In this document: positions 54,869-64,000 of the stretch, one piece after another
Layout: every line of letters begins with the position of its first letter
Position numbering within the stretch: position 1 is the first letter of the stretch
Assembly: GCF_042186555.1 (NCBI RefSeq)
Contig: NC_133336.1
Location: 189,440,073 to 189,504,072, forward strand
DNA length: 64,000 nt
DNA from: Aquarana catesbeiana
Lineage: Eukaryota; Chordata; Amphibia; Anura; Ranidae
Reading direction: 5' to 3'
Program-made: the position numbers and the translations under genes
Notes under the pieces: generated by a model
Seen by the model: the letters and a program-made list of their open reading frames with translations, nothing else
What the model was told of the DNA's origin: nothing
Databases searched by the model: none

Positions 54869-55243
54869 AGCCCCGGTACACAAGATCAGAAAATCGTACG
54901 AAAAATACTGCTTTCAAAGTAATCGTACGATAATCAGATCGTTAGTACAGAGCTTTTTTCGAAAGCCGATTATGACAGTTCATCCGACATTATCCTTTCG
55001 GACACGCATGACATTTTTTTTCGTACGATGCCAGATCGTACTATTTTCATTTAATCAGTACAGTTGTCATTCGAAAATGCAATACATATACACTACAACA
55101 CATGACATCACTTCCGAATTTTTATTCTGTCTTACGAGAAATTTTGAGACTTTAGTAAACTCTTCAGGTTCGATCTGAGATTAGCATGCAAAAAAAAAAA
55201 AGGATGATCAATTATCCGATAATCTCATCGAGTGTACCAGGCA
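54869..55243. mobile_element. MITE with AGCCCCGGTACAC ends, uninterrupted copy
   Basis: About 375 bp, ends AGCCCCGGTACACAAGAT and ATCGAGTGTACCAGGCA. It is the empty-site reference for the Harbinger insertion in copy A (junction TTTTTATTCTGTC near 55120). Confidence 0.75.
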
Positions 55244-55892
55244 TAAGAGAAAGTTCACACTTACCATATTGGTTCTCTGTCACCAAGTAGCAGTCAATTT
55301 AGTTGCTTTTGTGAGTGTTTTTTTTTTTTATTACTTTAGAAAATCAAATCAACCGAAAGAGTGAATAGATTGAAGATGATCTGATGTTTTTGCTCCTCAA
55401 ATTTTCCTTGAAAATTTTTTAGTTTTGTGGATATTTTCCACAGGAATACATTTAGCCTGATATGGTGTTAATAAGATTGCATTGCTCTCTCAAAAAAAAA
55501 AAAAATGAGTAAGACTGAGTTCACACTGGAAAACGCAGCGGCTCACAGAAGGAGTCCAGTGCATCTCCTTTCACCGTTTCAGGTCCGATTTCAGCCCGAA
55601 TTTTGGTCTGAATTCCGACCAGAAATGGACCAGAAGACGCACAGTGCAATTCGCACTGGAACCGCTGCGGAGATGTGTGAACTGGCTCCATAGAGAGCCG
55701 GTCACAATCTTCCGCTATGCGAATTGGATACGGGGAAACCAATACAGTCCCAACATAAATAAAATGAATGAAAAGTCTCAGGCTGGGTTCACACTTATGC
55801 GAATTGGATGTGGGTTTCCCCGCATCCAATTTGCATAAGTGTGAACCCAGCCTGAGACTTTTCATTTATTTTAACATATATATATATATATA

Positions 55893-56264
55893 CAGTATCT
55901 CACAAAAGTGAGGACATTTATTTAATATAATCATTTAATGCTACAAAGTATTATCATAGAGTCTTAAAGTAATAACATACCACAGGTTATGATCAGAAAC
56001 AGTAGACATGTGTGGTTGGAGAAGATGAAGAAACTGAGGACATGTTCCATGAGACTGCTAGAGGTCACATGATATTAAGGTCCATTTATAAGCCACAAGT
56101 ACTGTACCAAAAGGCCACAGGAAGCCTTTTGGGCACCAGGGTTTAAAAAAATATATAGATAATAGAGATAATAAAAGCATACTCTTGCTTTACTTTAGTT
56201 TGTAGCTTATACAATGTTGTTTACAACCAATGCACAAGGACCAACATTGCCAATTTGAAATATA
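55893..56264 (-). repeat. Inverted copy of the 350-bp unit beside a stray Tc1 end
   Basis: A 20-bp Tc1 terminus (CAGTATCTCACAAAAGTGAG, from 55893) is followed directly by the reverse complement of 59514-59866. The segment ends at the TA where the complete Tc1 begins. The two arms are nearly identical. Confidence 0.88.
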
Positions 56265-56586
56265 TACAGTATCTCACAAAAGTGAGTACACCCCTCACAT
56301 TTTTGTAAATATTTTATTCCATCTTTTCATTTGACAACACTGAAGAAATGACACTTTGCTACAATGTAAAGTAGTGAGTGTACAGCTTGTATAACAGTGT
56401 AAATTTTCTGTCCCCTCAAAATAACTCAACACACAGCCATTAATGTCTAAACCGCTGGCAACAATGTGAGTACATCCCTAATTGAAAATGTCCAAATTGG
56501 GCCCAATTAGCCATTTTTCCTCCCCGGTGTCATGTGACTTGTTAGTGTTACAAGGTCTCAGGTGTGAATGGGGAGCAGGTGTGTTA

Positions 56587-58231
56587 CAGTGGGGACGGAA
56601 AGTATTCAGACCCCCTTCAATTTTTCACTCTGTTATATTGCAGCCATTTGCTAAAATCATTTAATTTTCATTTTTTTTTCCTCATTAATGTACACACAGC
56701 ACCCCATATTGACAGAAAAACACAGAATTGTTGACATTTTTGCAGATTTATTAAAAAAGAAAAACTGAAATATCACATGGTCCTAAGTTTTCAGACCCTT
56801 TGCTCAGTATTTAGTAGAAGCACCCTTTTGATCTAATACAGCAATGAGTCTTTTTGGGAAAGATGCAACAAGTTTTTCACACCTGAATTTAGGGATCCTC
56901 TGCCATTCATCCTTGCAGATCCTCTCCAGTTCTGTCAGGTTGGATGGTAAACGTTGGTGGACAGCCATTTTTAGGTCTCTACAGAGATGCTCAATTGGGT
57001 TTAAGTCAGGGCTCTGGCTGGGCCATTCAAGAACAGTCACGGAGTTGTTGTGAAGCCACTCCTCCGTTATTTTAGCTGTGTGCTTAGGGTCATTGTCTTG
57101 TTGGAAGGTAAACCTTCGGTCCAGTCTGAGGTCCTGAGCACTCTGGAGAAGGTTTTCCTCCATGATATCCCTGTACTTGGCCGCATTCATCTTTCCCTCA
57201 ATTGCAACCAGTCGTCCTGTCCCTGCAGCTGAAAAACACCCCCACAGCAGGATGCTGCCACCACCATGCTTATCTGTTGGGACTGTATTGGACAGGTGAT
57301 GAGCAGTGCCTGGTTTTCTCCACACATACCGCTTAGAATTAAGGCCAAAAAGTTCTATCTTGGTCTCATCAGACCAGAGAATCTTATTTCTCACCATCAT
57401 GGAGTCCTTCAGGTGTTTTTCAGCAAACTCCATGCGGGCTTTCATGTGTCTTGCACTGAGGAGAGGCTTCCGTCGGGCCACTCTGCCATAAGACCCGACT
57501 GGTGGAGGGCTGCAGTGATGGTTGACTTTCTACAACTTTCTCCCATCTCCCGACTGCATCTCTGGAGCTCAGCCACGGTGATCTTTGGGTTCTTCTTTAC
57601 CTCTCTCACCAAGGCTCTTCTCCCCCGATAGCTTAGTTTGGCCGGACGGCCAGCTCTAGGAAGGGTTCTGGTCGTCCCAAATGTCTTCCATTTAAGGATT
57701 ATGGAGGCCACTGTGCTTTTAGGAACCTTAAGTGCAGCAGAAATTTTTTTGTAACCTTGGCCAGATCTGTGCCTTGCCACAATTCTGTCGCTGAGCTCTT
57801 CAGGCAGTTTCTTTGACCTCATGATTGACCTCATGATTCTCATTTGCTCTGACATGCACTGTGAGCTGTAAGGTCTTATATAGACAGGTGTGTGGTTTTC
57901 CTAATCAAGTCCAATCAGTATAATCAAACACAGCTGGACTCAAATGAAGGTGTAGAACCATCTCAAGGATGATCAGAAGAAATGGGCAGCACGTGAGTTA
58001 AATATATGAGTGTCACAGCAAAGGATCTGAATACTTAGGACCATGTGATATTTCAGTTTTTCTTTTTTAATAAATCTGCAAAAATGTCAACAATTCTGTG
58101 TTTTCTGTCAATATGGGGTGCTGTGTGTATATTAATGAGGAAAAAAAATAACTTAAATGATTTTTCAAATGGCTGCAACAAAACAAAGAGTGAAAAATTG
58201 AAGGGGGTCTGAATACTTTCCGTCCCCACTG
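56587..58231 (-). mobile_element. Tc1/mariner element, 1645 bp, nested
   Basis: Ends CAGTGGGGACGGAAAGTATT and complement, flanked by TA (56585-56586 and 58232-58233). It lies in the left part of the element at 56267 and is the same family as 40948-48378. Confidence 0.93.
56804..57855 (-). pseudogene. Tc1-like (DD34E) transposase, one frameshift
   Basis: From 57855 the N-terminal part reads LPEELSDRIVARHRSGQGYK, KISAALKVPKSTVASIILKW (paired-type helix-turn-helix), a GRPAKLS hinge and [21 protein letters not shown] one-base loss near 57490 moves the frame. The rest, from 57481, is open for 225 codons: [75 protein letters not shown] and GASTKY. All three catalytic acids are present. A 12-bp tandem duplication (GACCTCATGATT twice, about 57815-57838) adds four residues at the start. 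Close to the copy at 41160-41969. Confidence 0.9.
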
Positions 58232-58284
58232 TAAATTTGGTGTTATCGCTCTCACTATCTCATACTGGTCACTGGAAGTTTAAC

Positions 58285-59265
58285 ATGGCACCTCATGGCA
58301 AAGAACTCTTTGAGGATCTGAAAAAAATAATTGTTGCAATACATAAAGATGGCCTAGGATATAATAAGATTGCCAACACCCTGAAACTGAACTGCAGCAC
58401 TCAGAACAGGCCTCACCATGGTCGACCAAAGAAGTTGAGTGCAAGTGCTCAGCGTCATATCCAGATGTTGTCTTTGGGAAATAGACGTATGAGTGCTGCC
58501 AGCATTGCTGCAGAAGTTGAAGGGGTGGGGGGTCAGCCTGTCAGTGCTCAGACCACACGCTGCATACTGCATCAAATTGGTCTGCATGGCTGTCGTCCCA
58601 GAAGGAAGCCTCTTCTAAAGATGATGCACAAGAAAGCCCACAAACAGTTTTCTGAAGACAAGCAGACTAAGGACATGGATTACTGGAACCATGTTCTGTG
58701 GTCTGATGAAACCAAGATAAACTTATTTGGTTCAGATGGTGTCAAGCGTGTGTGGCGGCAACCAGGTAAGGAGTACAAAGACAAGTGTATCTTGCCTGCA
58801 GACAAGCATGGTAGTGGGAGTGTCATGGTCTGAGGCTGCATGAGTGCTGCCGGAACTGGGTAGCTACAGTTCATTGAGGGAACCATGAATGCCAACATGT
58901 ACTGTGACATACTGAAGCAGAGCATGATCCTCTCCCTTCGAAGACTGGGCCACAGGGGAGTATTCCAACATGATATCGACCCCAAACACACCTCCAAGAT
59001 GACCACTGCCTTGCCAAAGAAGTTGAGAGTAAAGGTGATGGACTGGCCAAGCATGTCTCCAGACTTAAATCCTAATGAGCATCTGTGGGGCATCCTCAAA
59101 CAGAAGGTGTAGTAGTGCAAGGTCTCTAACATCCACCAGCTCCGTGATGTCATCATGGAGGAGTGGAAGAGGACTCCAGTGGTAACCTGTGAAGCTCTGG
59201 TGAACTCCATGCCCAAGAGGGTTCAGGCAGTGCTGGAAAATAATGGTGGCCACACAAAATATTGA
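58285..59265 (+). pseudogene. Tc1-like (DD34E) transposase with in-frame stops
   Basis: One continuous frame of 326 codons from MAPHGKELFEDLKK to GGHTKY. Helix-turn-helix KDGLGYNKIANTLKLNCST; QNRPHHGRPKKLS hinge; an in-frame loss of about 14 residues between them relative to the family. Then RKPLLKMMHKKAH, WSDETKINLFG (first Asp), VWRQPGKEY and KHGSGSVMV. Stops: TGA at 58831-58833 (Trp position), TAG near 58861 (Glu position) and TAGTAG at 59110-59115. The second Asp (DIDPKHTSK) and the Glu (DLNPNEHLWG) are kept. The nested Tc1 lies upstream of the start and does not cut the frame. Confidence 0.9.
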
Positions 59266-59513
59266 CACTTTGGGCCCAATTTAGACATTTTCACTTAGGG
59301 GTGTACTCACTTTTGCTGCCAGCGGTTTAGACATTAATGGCTGTGTGTTGAGTTATTTTGAGGGGGACAGAAAATTTACACTGTTATACAAGCTGTACAC
59401 TCACTACTTTACATTGTAGCAAAGTATAATTTCTTCAGTGTTGTCACATGAAAAGATATAATAAAGTATTTACAAAAATGTGAGGGGTGTACTCACTTTT
59501 GTGAGATACTGTA

Positions 59514-59875
59514 TATATTTCAAATTGGCAATGTTGGTCCTTGTGCATTGGTTGTAAACAACATTGTATAAGCTACAAACTAAAGTAAAGCAAGAGTATG
59601 ATTTTATTATCTCTATTATCTATATATTTTTTTAAACCCTGGTGCCAAAAAGGCTTCCTGTGGCCTTTTGGTACAGTACTTGTGGCTTATAAATGGACCT
59701 TAATATCATGTGACCTCTAGCAGTCTCATGGTACATGTCTTCAATTTCTGACTCATCTCCAACCACACATGTCTACTGTTTCTGACCATAACCTGTGGTA
59801 TGTTATTACTTTATGACTCTATGATAATCCATTGCAGCATTAAATGATTATATTAAATAAATGTCAGAGGAGAGG
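59514..59875 (+). repeat. 350-bp unit, copy B
   Basis: Direct counterpart of 28990-29340 and inverted counterpart of 55913-56264. Confidence 0.88.
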
Positions 59876-59879
59876 AGAG

Positions 59880-60282
59880 GAGGTAACCGGCTTATCCTGA
59901 TTATCAGTGCAGCCTCAACAGTGCCCAAAGGTGCTGCCAATCAGTGGCCATCAGTGCTGGCAATCAGTGCCCATCAGTGCCTCCTCATTAGTGTCACCTA
60001 TCAGTGCCCATCAGTGCCGCTTACCAGTGCCCATCAGCGCCACCTATCAGTGTCTATCTGTGCCACCTATCAGTGCAGCCTCATCAGTGTCTCCTCATCA
60101 GTGCCCACCAGTGCCGCCTCATCAGTGCCCATCAGTGAAGCCTATCGGTGCCCATCAGTGCTGCCTCATTGGTGCTGCCTCATCAGTGACCATCAGTGTC
60201 AATCTGTTCAGCCTATCAGTGCAGCCTCATCAGTGCCCATCAGTGTCAATCTGTTCAGTCTATCAGTGAAGGAGAAAAATTT
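59880..60282 (+). repeat. CAGTGCC minisatellite, copy B
   Basis: Variant units of CAGTGCCCATCAGTGCC over about 370 bp, counterpart of 29356-29665. Open frames through it are artefacts. Confidence 0.85.
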
Positions 60283-61203
60283 GGGAAAGTAAAAAGATAA
60301 ATACTGCGCTTACACTGATTGAAAAAAAGCTGCGACTAGAAAGTAGTAAGCTGAAAATAGTGTAGATCTCAAAAAGTCGCGCTAAAGGCTAAAAGTGACA
60401 ACAGGCGAATGCCTAAAAAAAGACTAATGTGAATATGAAAATTGGATGGTGATCATTGAGTGAAAGTGTCAAGCACTATGAAAGGAAAACTATAAAATGC
60501 TAATAAATGGATAAGACATAGATAATAATAGCTATGCCTGTAGCAAAAAACAAATATTGCATAGCACAATCAATAAACAGTGAGTTCCTCTAATGTCAAT
60601 AGATACAATAATATACCTTAACTGTGACTGCAAAGCTAAATCGTAATTGATAAAGAAAAATGATGTACCAACATAAGGAAAATAAAACCAAAAAAGAGTC
60701 CGTAGCTCAAAAAGGACAATATTGGATAAAGTCCATCCGTATTAAATTGACATGCATAAATTAAAACTGTTCTCCAGGTGCTCTGTGAAGTAATGTAACA
60801 GGATCTCGCTGTGGTGAGAAATAGAGTGCGTAGATAAACCTCCACCTCTAAGAAAAATTGCTGCCTCTTACCAGATGGAAATGGTCTCTTAATTATAGGA
60901 GACCCAGGAGGCGGATGGCTGCAACCCCAGCCAGGGATCTTTGAAGCAGGTACTCAACGTCCAGGTCGTTGTGGCGTTATCACCTGCAGCCAATGATGGA
61001 CAAGCGGGGCGTGTCATCAAAAATCATATGAGTCGGGTGTGTGTCTTGACCTCCACCGAACCCGCGAGACTGACTCACCGAACCCCTGGTGTTCGATAAA
61101 ACCCAGGTTAAGAACCACTGCCCTTGTTAGTGCTTGCACAGTTTGGACCAGCTTTTTTCAACATTGGTACCACGGGGGTCCTGCAGAGGTTTACCTGTAA
61201 AAA
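60283..61203. mobile_element. Insertion private to copy B, about 0.9 kb, composite
   Basis: Copy A runs straight through this position (near 29673). AAAAATT occurs at both edges and could be a short target duplication. On the minus strand the left end reads CAGTGTAAGCGCAGTATTTA, similar in style to the 3' end of the Penelope-like element. The part at 61040-61112 ends in GGTTAAGAACCACTG, a hAT-like terminus. No protein is recognised. Confidence 0.5.
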
Positions 61204-61482
61204 ATTACCTGTTTACAAAATTTTATAACAAACTATGAAAAAGTTGGGGTTTTTTTCAAAATTTTCTGTATCTTTTCCTTTTTTTAGCTAAAAATGAAAA
61301 ACCTAGTGGTGATGAAATACCACCAAAAGAAAGCTCTATTTGTGTGAAAAAGATGATAAAAATGTCATATGGATACAGAGTTGCATGATCGCGCAATTGT
61401 CATTCAAAGTGCGACAGCGCTGAAAGCTGAAAATTGGCCTGGGCAGGAAGGGGGTGAAGGTGACCGGTAGGCAAGTGGTTAA
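61204..61482 (+). repeat. piggyBac-related repeat, right part
   Basis: Continuation of the 29666-29960 counterpart, ending GGCAAGTGGTTAA. Confidence 0.65.
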
Positions 61483-62102
61483 ACAAAAATGTTACTATAC
61501 ATATATAGTAACTAGAATAGATGATTATAAATACGTGATCAGTATCACAGTGTATGTGAATAACAGAATTAATATGTGACTTTAAATAAACAGGATAAAA
61601 CGAATGGCCAAAACTCCAAAAAAGGAAGATTCGAATAGTAAGTCAAGGTTTGCAGTCCCACCTGCGTGATGGAAACTGGAAATCATAAGAAAGCCAAGGT
61701 GACATCATCCACTCTCATGCTAGGCTTACCAGAATATATGTGACCCCCTAATAAGAGTGGTCCATATGCGCTTTGTATACAACAATAAGGCCAGCATCAC
61801 AGATTATGGAACAATCCTCACAGAAGACCTCTAAGCATCAACGCCACAGGAATAATACCCACAGCTGCCTCTGTGGTTAGCAATGGCTCTGCTGTATTCA
61901 AACTCACCCAAACTGGGTCAAGTTACGCAGTGGGGAACATGTAATAAAAGAATGCTACACATAGTGTAATTTCATGAAACCAAACTGTTTTAATAGTAAA
62001 AATACACTAACATTGAAAAGCTGGTAAAAAAGCACATAAAACGGCATAAATCAAAATAGCCAATGGCTGGCTGCGCACGCGTGGTAGCATGTGTGCGTGA
62101 CT

Positions 62103-62145
62103 CCACCCTACGTGTTTCGTCACATACGATGTCATCAGGGGCACC
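62103..62145 (-). other. Hammerhead-like motif with exact core (copy B)
   Basis: Minus strand CTGATGA (plus 62132-62138) and CGAAAC (TTTC at 62115-62118). ACACGT gives a two-pair stem III, and GTA the cleavage triplet. TGCCC/GGGTG pair as stem I. Stem II is the ACAT/ATGT hairpin with three extra bases. Confidence 0.35.
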
Positions 62146-62580
62146 TATTAACTATTATTTTTTTTTTGATCTTTTGCTTTTAAAGGTAGAGGAGAGATTT
62201 GGGGTCTAATATACCCCAGATCTCTCCATAAAGAGGACCTGTCATCCCTTATTTCTATTGCAAGGGATGTTTACATTCCTTGTAATAAGAATAAAAGTGA
62301 TGAAAAAAATGTAAAGAAACAGTGTAAAAATAAAATAAATAAGAAATAAAAAATTAAAAGCACCCCCATTCCTTGAACGCTTACGTAATACTGTAAACAG
62401 TGTTCGCACCACACATGTTAAGTATCGCTATAAACGTTAGAGCAATAATTCCAGCACTAAACCTCCTCTGTAATTCTAGACAGGTAACCTGTAAAAAATT
62501 TTAAAGCGTCGCCTATGGAGAGTTTTAAGTTTGTAGCCATTCCACGCGTAATTTTAAAGCATGACACGTTAGGCGCTATG
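62146..62580 (+). repeat. piggyBac-body fragment, copy B
   Basis: Counterpart of 30618-31050, with the same word order. Confidence 0.65.
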
Positions 62581-62892
62581 AGCCTGAGATGCTGAGAGCC
62601 TGAGCCAACTGCTCCCGCCCCTCCACGGCCCAGCACTTCAGTTAGCGAGGTGGGTTGCAGAGCAGACAGCGGTGACTGACAGTCACAAGCTCTTTGCTCA
62701 GGGAGCCCTGAGAACCGAGCGTTCAGGTGTGTTTGACTGCTCGCTTCTCAGTCTTAGAGCCGATGGGGGACAGATGCAGCATCGGACCCCTGCTACATCC
62801 ACTGAGGTAAGTATGATTGGGGAAAAAAAAGACTCCATACTTCTCTTTTAAACAGTTATTCACTGCGGTGGGAGATGCTAAATGAATAATTA

Positions 62893-62960
62893 TTGTCTCT
62901 TCAGGGAAGCCTATAACAACTCCAACTAACTGAACTTTATCTCTACCATCAGCTCATCCT
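62893..62960 (+). pseudogene. LINE tail left after deletion
   Basis: CTCTTCAGGGAAGCCTATAA to the hAT insertion site matches 32300-32355 of copy A. The preceding 0.9 kb of LINE sequence is missing in copy B. Confidence 0.6.
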
Positions 62961-62966
62961 CTACAG

Positions 62967-64000
62967 CAGCCTTTTTCAACCAGGGTGCCCTGGCACCCTG
63001 GGGTGCCTTGAGGTTTCTTCAGGGGTGCCTTGGCAAAATGGTTAAAAATTGCCCAAAATTTGTATACAAGCCAGCGTGTGGATGAAGCTGCCCATTGTTG
63101 CATAAAGCCACAAGTCTCAATCGTGCACCCTTACAAGCTTCTAGCTGCCGGAGCCCTAATGACCAATGGCATCCTTGTTTGAACCTCCTCTGCCCCTCTC
63201 CATCAGCGTTGGGGTCACATTAGCAAGTTAGTTTGCAAAAGTGTATTTGCTTTGGAACAATAATTCACCTCTAACGTTGGGTGTCCTACAGCCGTGGCCA
63301 AAAGTTTTGAGAATGATCCAAATATTTATTTTCACAAAGTCTGCTGCTTCAGTGTTTTTATATCTTTTTGTCAGATGGTACTATGATATATTAAAATATA
63401 ATTACAAGCATATCATAAATGTCAAAGGGTTTTATTGACAAATACATTACGTTTATGAAAAGAGTCAATATTTGCAGTGTTGACCCTTCTTTTTCAAGAC
63501 CTCTGCAATTCCCCCTGGCATGCTGTCAATCAACTTCTGGGCCACATCCTGACTGATGGAAGCCCATTCTTGCATAATCAATGCTTGGAGTTTGTCAGAA
63601 TTTGTGAGGGTTTTATTGTTTACCCGCCTCTTGGGATTGACCACAAGTTCTTAATGAGATTAAGGTCTGGAGAGTTTCCTGGCCATGGACCCAACATTTC
63701 AATGTTTTGTTCCCCAAGCCACTTAGTTATCACTTTTACCTTAGAGCAAGGTGCTCCATCATGCTGGAAAAGGCATTATTCGTCACCAAACTTGGATAGT
63801 TGAGAGAAGTTGCTCTCAGAAGATGTTTTTGTACCATTCTTTATTCATGGCTGTGTTCTTAGGCAAAATTGTGAGTGAGCGCATTCCCTTGGCTCAGAAG
63901 CAACCCCACACATGAATGGTCTCAGGATGTGTTACTGTTGGCATGACACAGGACTGATGGTAGTGCTCACATTTTTTTCTCCGGACAAGGTTTTTTCCGG
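62967..64000. mobile_element. hAT-type element, copy B, cut by the window edge
   Basis: Starts CAGCCTTTTTCAAC after CTCTACAG (62959-62966), exactly as at 32364. It contains the Tc1 element from 63289. Confidence 0.7.
63289..64000 (-). mobile_element. Tc1/mariner element, copy B, cut by the window edge
   Basis: Left end CAGCCGTGGCCAAAAGTTTT after TA (63287-63288). It matches the element at 32716-33944. The minus strand carries the same broken transposase 3' part from about 63470, with several small indels compared with copy A. Confidence 0.88.

Larger units (their letters stand above)
56267..59511 (+). mobile_element. Tc1/mariner element, with another Tc1 nested in it
   Basis: Ends CAGTATCTCACAAAAGTGAG and CTCACTTTTGTGAGATACTG, flanked by TA (56265-56266 and 59512-59513). 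Without the nested element it is about 1.6 kb. Long inner inverted repeats (AATGGCTGTGTGTTGAGTTA and complement) extend about 200 bp from each end. The transposase is on the plus strand. Confidence 0.92.
52435..64000 (+). repeat. Large duplication, copy B (runs off the window)
   Basis: Same order as copy A (11908-34720). The left boundary falls inside the CCTCCCTGGCGGT MITE, joined to the flank of the receptor pseudogene. Private changes: hAT MITE (53250-53434), Tc1 nest with flanking inverted arm (55893-59511), 0.9-kb insertion (60283-61203), and loss of most of the LINE (only 62893-62960 remains). It has single-copy empty sites for the three elements private to copy A. Confidence 0.85.

Noticed and set aside
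56804..57855. Active Tc1 transposase
   Set aside because: Although 225 codons are open with all catalytic acids, the N-terminal DNA-binding part is in a different frame.
60283..61203. Second Penelope-like element in copy B
   Set aside because: The end sequence is similar in style on the minus strand, but there is no endonuclease frame and no convincing hammerhead core, so I left it as an unclassified composite insertion.

Overview
The window looks like anuran amphibian nuclear DNA, most likely a ranid-type true frog. The evidence is its content: single-exon olfactory receptor genes set in a dense mosaic of nested transposons (Tc1/mariner, hAT, piggyBac, PIF/Harbinger, Penelope-like, Ty3/gypsy and L2-like LINE copies plus MITEs). 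No database search was possible, so species and family names rest on motif recognition.

Host genes are few. There are two apparently intact olfactory receptor genes on the + strand (1504-2427 and 34991-35932), each just downstream of a splice acceptor, and one broken receptor (50289-50980). All three point the same way, so this is part of an olfactory receptor cluster.

The main organising feature is a large duplication. The sequence from about 11.9 to 34.7 kb (copy A) recurs from about 52.4 kb to the right edge (copy B) in the same order and orientation. The two copies were then interrupted by different elements, so each gives the empty site for insertions in the other. Copy A gained a Penelope-like element (13172-15412, 17-bp target duplication), a 6.4-kb Harbinger element (16585-22958, TTA duplication) and a 5.5-kb Ty3/gypsy element (23495-28956). 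Copy B gained a 185-bp hAT MITE (53250-53434), a Tc1 element with a second Tc1 nested inside it (56267-59511) and an insertion of about 0.9 kb (60283-61203). In copy A a nest of LINE, hAT and Tc1 leads into the second receptor. Copy B carries the same nest and is cut by the window edge, which predicts another receptor about 1.6 kb beyond it.

Between the copies (35.9-52.4 kb) lie a second L2-like LINE piece, two minisatellites, a Tc1 copy split by a 5.8-kb piggyBac derivative whose transposase has lost its catalytic core, a solo LTR inside a MITE, the receptor pseudogene and a tRNA-type SINE.

The most interesting signals are: hammerhead-ribozyme-like motifs in the 3' part of the Penelope-like element and at several other repeats; a Harbinger element with three gene modules, two of them head to head across a short CpG-containing spacer; and a gypsy element with integrase encoded before reverse transcriptase and a SCAN-like Gag domain. 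Nearly all transposon genes here are broken. None of the mobile elements looks autonomous as sequenced.
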